Below are positions 6,565 through 8,436 of a stretch of DNA of 8,436 nt, in pieces (within the stretch, counting starts at the first letter, position 1; each line of letters opens with the position of its first letter). The DNA is from Clostridia bacterium (GTDB taxonomy: Bacteria; Bacillota; Clostridia; Oscillospirales; RGIG577): positions 1-8,436 of the forward strand of contig JAFOLN010000231.1 in NCBI GenBank assembly GCA_017419325.1, written 5' to 3'. Made by a program: the position numbers and the translations under genes. Below the pieces are notes generated by a model. It was not told the origin of the DNA and did not search any database. It saw only the letters and a list, made by a program, of their open reading frames with translations.

Positions 6565-6918
6565 GTGATAGTAAGAAGAGGAGAAATATATTACGCTGAC
6601 TTAAGTCCGGTCGTGGGAAGCGAGCAGGGCGGCGTGAGGCCGGTTGTCATAGTGCAGAACAACATAGGCAACAAATACAGCCCCACCGTCATCGCGGCGG
6701 CCATAACCTCGCAGATAAACAAGGCAAAGCTGCCCACGCATATAGAGATATCACGCGAGGAGTTCGGGCTTCAGAAGGATTCCGTAATACTTCTTGAACA
6801 GATAAGGACGATAGACAAGCGCAGGCTTAAGGAAAAGATAGGCAAGCTTGACTTTGAGTTCATGCAGAAGATAAATACGGCGATATGCATAAGCTTCGGC
6901 TTGAACGACGAGCCGTAA
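6565..6918 (+). CDS. mazF: Type II toxin, MazF/EndoA (PemK) family mRNA interferase
   Basis: This sequence-specific endoribonuclease toxin is held inactive by the antitoxin encoded upstream. From GTG at 6565 it has 117 residues and begins MIVRRGEIYYADLSPVVGSE, aligning end to end with B. subtilis EndoA (116 residues). The known catalytic residues R25 (GGVRP) and T48 (AAAITSQ) fall at exactly those positions. KLPTHIEI and DSVILLEQIRTIDKRRL are further family hallmarks. An in-frame GTG at 6556, overlapping the antitoxin TGA, would add three residues. I prefer 6565 because it gives the family N-terminus and has GGAG with a 10-nt gap, whereas 6556 is badly spaced from either ribosome site. Close packing implies translational coupling. 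The B. subtilis homologue cuts UACAU; target specificity here cannot be read from sequence. Confidence 0.95.
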   Translation: MIVRRGEIYYADLSPVVGSEQGGVRPVVIVQNNIGNKYSPTVIAAAITSQINKAKLPTHIEISREEFGLQKDSVILLEQIRTIDKRRLKEKIGKLDFEFMQKINTAICISFGLNDEP

Positions 6919-6942
6919 TATAAATGTTCGGAGGTTAAAAAC

Positions 6943-7431
6943 ATGAAAAAAAGAAAAGGGATAGTAATGGTAGTTATAGCCGCAATGCTTTTTTCGGCTC
7001 TCACCGCCGGGTACATAGTCCTGGCTGACGCGGGAAGCAGCGACGACCCGCTGGTGAGCTTAAGCTATCTTACCGGCGTATTCAAGCAGGATGTAATGTC
7101 CGACGTGGACAAACGCATCGACGCAAAGATTTCCTCTCTCGGCGGTCAGAGCTCCGCGTCCTCTGACTCCTATAAGGCGATACAGGTATCCCGCGGACAG
7201 ACCATTCTGGGCAGCGAGGGCGCGCAGATAATACTCAGAAGCGGCACCGCCGTTTCCGTATGCCCCGGTCAGAACGGCCTCGTTGATACGACAGGCGGCA
7301 TCGATCTGCCCGGAAACGTGACCATCTCCCCGAACCATGTTTACATAATCCCGAGGGAGGACGGACGCGGCATCAGGATGACGGGGGACGGATATATAAT
7401 GATAAAGGGCGGCTACAAGGTCGTGAACTGA
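6943..7431 (+). CDS. Membrane-anchored protein of unknown function
   Basis: I do not recognise a named family for this 162-residue protein. A basic start (MKKRKG) leads into one hydrophobic segment at about 7-28, ending ADA. This reads as an uncleaved anchor or a signal peptide, placing the rest outside the membrane. Residues 45-66 (FKQDVMSDVDKRIDAKISSL) look like a short amphipathic or coiled-coil helix. A Ser/Gly linker follows (67-76), then a compact beta-rich domain at about 77-160 with QVSRGQTILGSEGAQIILRS, DGRGIRMTGDGYIMIKGGY and one cysteine (C107). The ATG has GGAGG 8 nt upstream and lies 24 bp after the toxin stop, so it is probably the last gene of that transcript, before the terminator at 7456. 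Nothing ties it functionally to the toxin; a cell-envelope role is a guess from topology only. Confidence 0.85.
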   Translation: MKKRKGIVMVVIAAMLFSALTAGYIVLADAGSSDDPLVSLSYLTGVFKQDVMSDVDKRIDAKISSLGGQSSASSDSYKAIQVSRGQTILGSEGAQIILRSGTAVSVCPGQNGLVDTTGGIDLPGNVTISPNHVYIIPREDGRGIRMTGDGYIMIKGGYKVVN

Positions 7432-7455
7432 CGCTTTTTAAAGAATAAACATCAT

Positions 7456-7494
7456 AAAAGTCTCATATTTATTATGAGGCTTTTATTTTTTCTT
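7456..7494 (+). terminator. Intrinsic terminator closing the acpS-alr-mazF row
   Basis: A 12-bp stem, AAAAGTCTCATA (7456-7467) with TATGAGGCTTTT (7473-7484), closes on a 5-nt loop with a single U-G wobble. It is followed by ATTTTTTCTT. It lies 24 bp past the stop of the 6943 gene and ends just before the ribosome site of the 7512 gene. In the reverse direction the T-run is shorter and interrupted, so it is at best a weak terminator for minus-strand transcripts. Confidence 0.9.
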
Positions 7495-7511
7495 ATGGAA
7501 GGACGATGTTT

Positions 7512-8054
7512 ATGTATATAAAAAAGTATCTTACTCTTTCGGGCAGCTTGACAGGAACCGTAAAATTCGAGACCGACAACGGCGGCACGCATATACATAT
7601 AAGGATTTCATCCGACGTTTCGGATATCATGAGGGCATATCTTACAAAGGAGGACGGGGCGCGCGCCTACTGCGGCATCATTTCGGAAAACGGCGGCCTC
7701 GTCTTTGAAACGCGGGGCCTTTTTGACGCCGTATTCATAACAAAAAAGCAGAACGGCCGCGAGCAGATTTGCGCGTCGGCGTTCACGGGGGAGGAGTATG
7801 CGCAGTATGCCGAGGAGGCCGCCGCAAAGAACGCGCCTGCCGATGCTCCTGCGCAAAAAGGCGGCTCCGATGACGCGGCGGACGCTTACGCGCCCGCCAT
7901 CGATGAAGAAAAAAGCCCCATTACGTTCCACATAGCCTCACGCGGCGAAACGGAAGCTTCCCCTAAAGACGGTGACGACGGCGCTTTATCGGCGCTTGGC
8001 ACGCTTGCGCTTCTTATGCTGTATCTTGACGACCGCGATTCGGTCAGCGGCTGA
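7512..8054 (+). CDS. Hypothetical protein with acidic linker and hydrophobic C-terminal helix
   Basis: I do not recognise this 180-residue protein. Residues 1-95 look like a small beta-rich domain (MYIKKYLTLSGSLTGTVKFE, THIHIRIS, AYCGIIS, VFETRGLFDAVFITKK). Residues 96-155 are a low-complexity Ala/Asp/Glu/Pro linker. Residues 158-174 form a hydrophobic stretch (ALSALGTLALLMLYLDD) that could be a membrane or docking helix. No signal peptide is visible. ATG 7512 is chosen over the in-frame ATG at 7506 because GGAAGGA (7497-7503) is then 8 nt away instead of 2. Codon choice (CTT, GGC, GAC, GCG) matches the neighbours up to the stop, which supports it as real. A strong terminator ends only 17 nt before the start and I see no promoter between, so expression probably relies on readthrough. 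Its 3' end overlaps the opposing amidase frame by 169 bp. Confidence 0.75.
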   Translation: MYIKKYLTLSGSLTGTVKFETDNGGTHIHIRISSDVSDIMRAYLTKEDGARAYCGIISENGGLVFETRGLFDAVFITKKQNGREQICASAFTGEEYAQYAEEAAAKNAPADAPAQKGGSDDAADAYAPAIDEEKSPITFHIASRGETEASPKDGDDGALSALGTLALLMLYLDDRDSVSG

Positions 8055-8436
8055 ACCCTCGCTCCCTCGATATGAATAAAGCGCGCCTCGGCGAAGGAGT
8101 AGGAGGATAGAAGCTTCAGGTTCGCGTCAAAGTCGTGGGCGCAGACGCGGACGGTGTCAAAATCGGCCTCGCCGGAGATATATGCTATTATAAGGCTGTG
8201 GTAAAAGCGCCCCCGCTCGTCGCCAAGCTGCACCACGTCTCCCGTCATGGCGAGCCTTACGGGAACGACGCGTCCGAAAGGGCCTTCGCCCTCGTTCGTT
8301 GTGATGAAGTTATAAAAATACTCGACCCCGCTCCAGGACGCCGTCCTGTCGTCGGCGGAATCGTAGTACCAGCCGTATACGGGGGTACGGTTCATGACAC
8401 GGCACCCGGTATAAACGCACTGGGACACGAAATTCG
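7886..8436 (-). CDS. Amidase_6-like domain protein, 5' part beyond window edge
   Basis: The minus-strand frame is open to the right edge. The first visible residues, NFVSQCVYTGCRVMN, match the segment just after the DC-x-NFVSQ motif of the 'putative amidase domain' family (Amidase_6, PF12671 as I recall it). The catalytic Cys would therefore lie just outside the window. TPVYGWYYDSADDRTASWSG, VEYFYNFIT, GPFGR, GDVVQLGD, HSLIIAYI, CAHDFDA and ARFIHIEG follow in family order, including His candidates in HSLII and AHDFD. Such proteins are usually secreted or spore/cell-wall related in Clostridia, which is an inference. Homology ends at about 8065. The last 53 residues (Ser-rich) run antisense to the 7512 gene and resemble no domain, suggesting readthrough after loss of an earlier stop or a frameshift. 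182 residues are visible. A GTG at 8428 is an internal Val, not a start. Confidence 0.85.
   Translation of the reverse strand, partial: NFVSQCVYTGCRVMNRTPVYGWYYDSADDRTASWSGVEYFYNFITTNEGEGPFGRVVPVRLAMTGDVVQLGDERGRFYHSLIIAYISGEADFDTVRVCAHDFDANLKLLSSYSFAEARFIHIEGARVQPLTESRSSRYSIRSASVPSADKAPSSPSLGEASVSPREAMWNVMGLFSSSMAGA

Noticed and set aside
8426..8428. GTG at 8428 as the start of a 180-residue minus-strand protein
   Set aside because: The frame stays open upstream and reads NFVSQC, a conserved internal motif of the amidase family, so the true start is outside the window.
1..8436. Search for tRNA, rRNA, CRISPR repeats, insertion sequences, attachment sites or prophage genes
   Set aside because: Nothing of the kind is visible by eye; no spaced direct repeats, no terminal inverted repeats with target duplications, and no transposase or integrase motif.

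Overview
The window looks like chromosomal DNA from a Firmicute of the class Clostridia. The signs are a T-box leader in front of pheST, strong GGAGG-type ribosome binding sites, TTGACA/TATAAT-type promoters, a Bacillus-like gene order (acpS, nnr, alr, mazE-like antitoxin, mazF), and GC-rich genes separated by AT-rich gaps. A gut Oscillospirales-like organism is my inference. The core of the window is ordinary housekeeping DNA. The less understood part is the right end.

Positions 1-2880 (minus strand) hold the phenylalanyl-tRNA synthetase operon. A consensus promoter at 2849-2877 fires leftward into a T-box leader of about 270 nt with a Phe (UUC) specifier, the canonical T-box sequence and a terminator/antiterminator switch. 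The intact alpha subunit gene pheS follows, then pheT, whose 3' part runs off the left edge. pheT is open to the edge: 496 codons are visible, covering the tRNA-binding, B3/B4 and B5 domains.

Positions 2881-2960 are a divergent promoter region. A 10-bp palindrome between an A-tract and a T-tract lies between the two back-to-back promoters.

Positions 2924-7434 (plus strand) hold a rightward gene row. acpS makes holo-acyl carrier protein, nnr repairs damaged NAD(P)H hydrates, and alr makes D-alanine for peptidoglycan. Next come an antitoxin/toxin pair of the EndoAI/EndoA (MazEF) type and a membrane-anchored protein of unknown function. alr and the toxin-antitoxin pair appear to have internal promoters of their own. 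A strong intrinsic terminator at 7456-7494 closes the row.

Positions 7495-8436 hold two convergent genes. A plus-strand gene encodes an unrecognised 180-residue protein, starting just after the terminator with no promoter I can see. Facing it is the 3' part of a minus-strand gene for an amidase-like (Amidase_6 type) cysteine peptidase-fold protein that enters from beyond the right edge. As written, the two reading frames overlap tail to tail by 169 bp. The amidase tail in that overlap looks like antisense readthrough rather than conserved protein.

I saw no tRNA, rRNA, CRISPR array, insertion sequence or prophage signal. No clearly novel system is evident. The best places for a second look are the convergent overlap with its two poorly known genes, the divergent N-terminus of the antitoxin, and the hairpins placed directly in front of acpS and of the 7512 gene.
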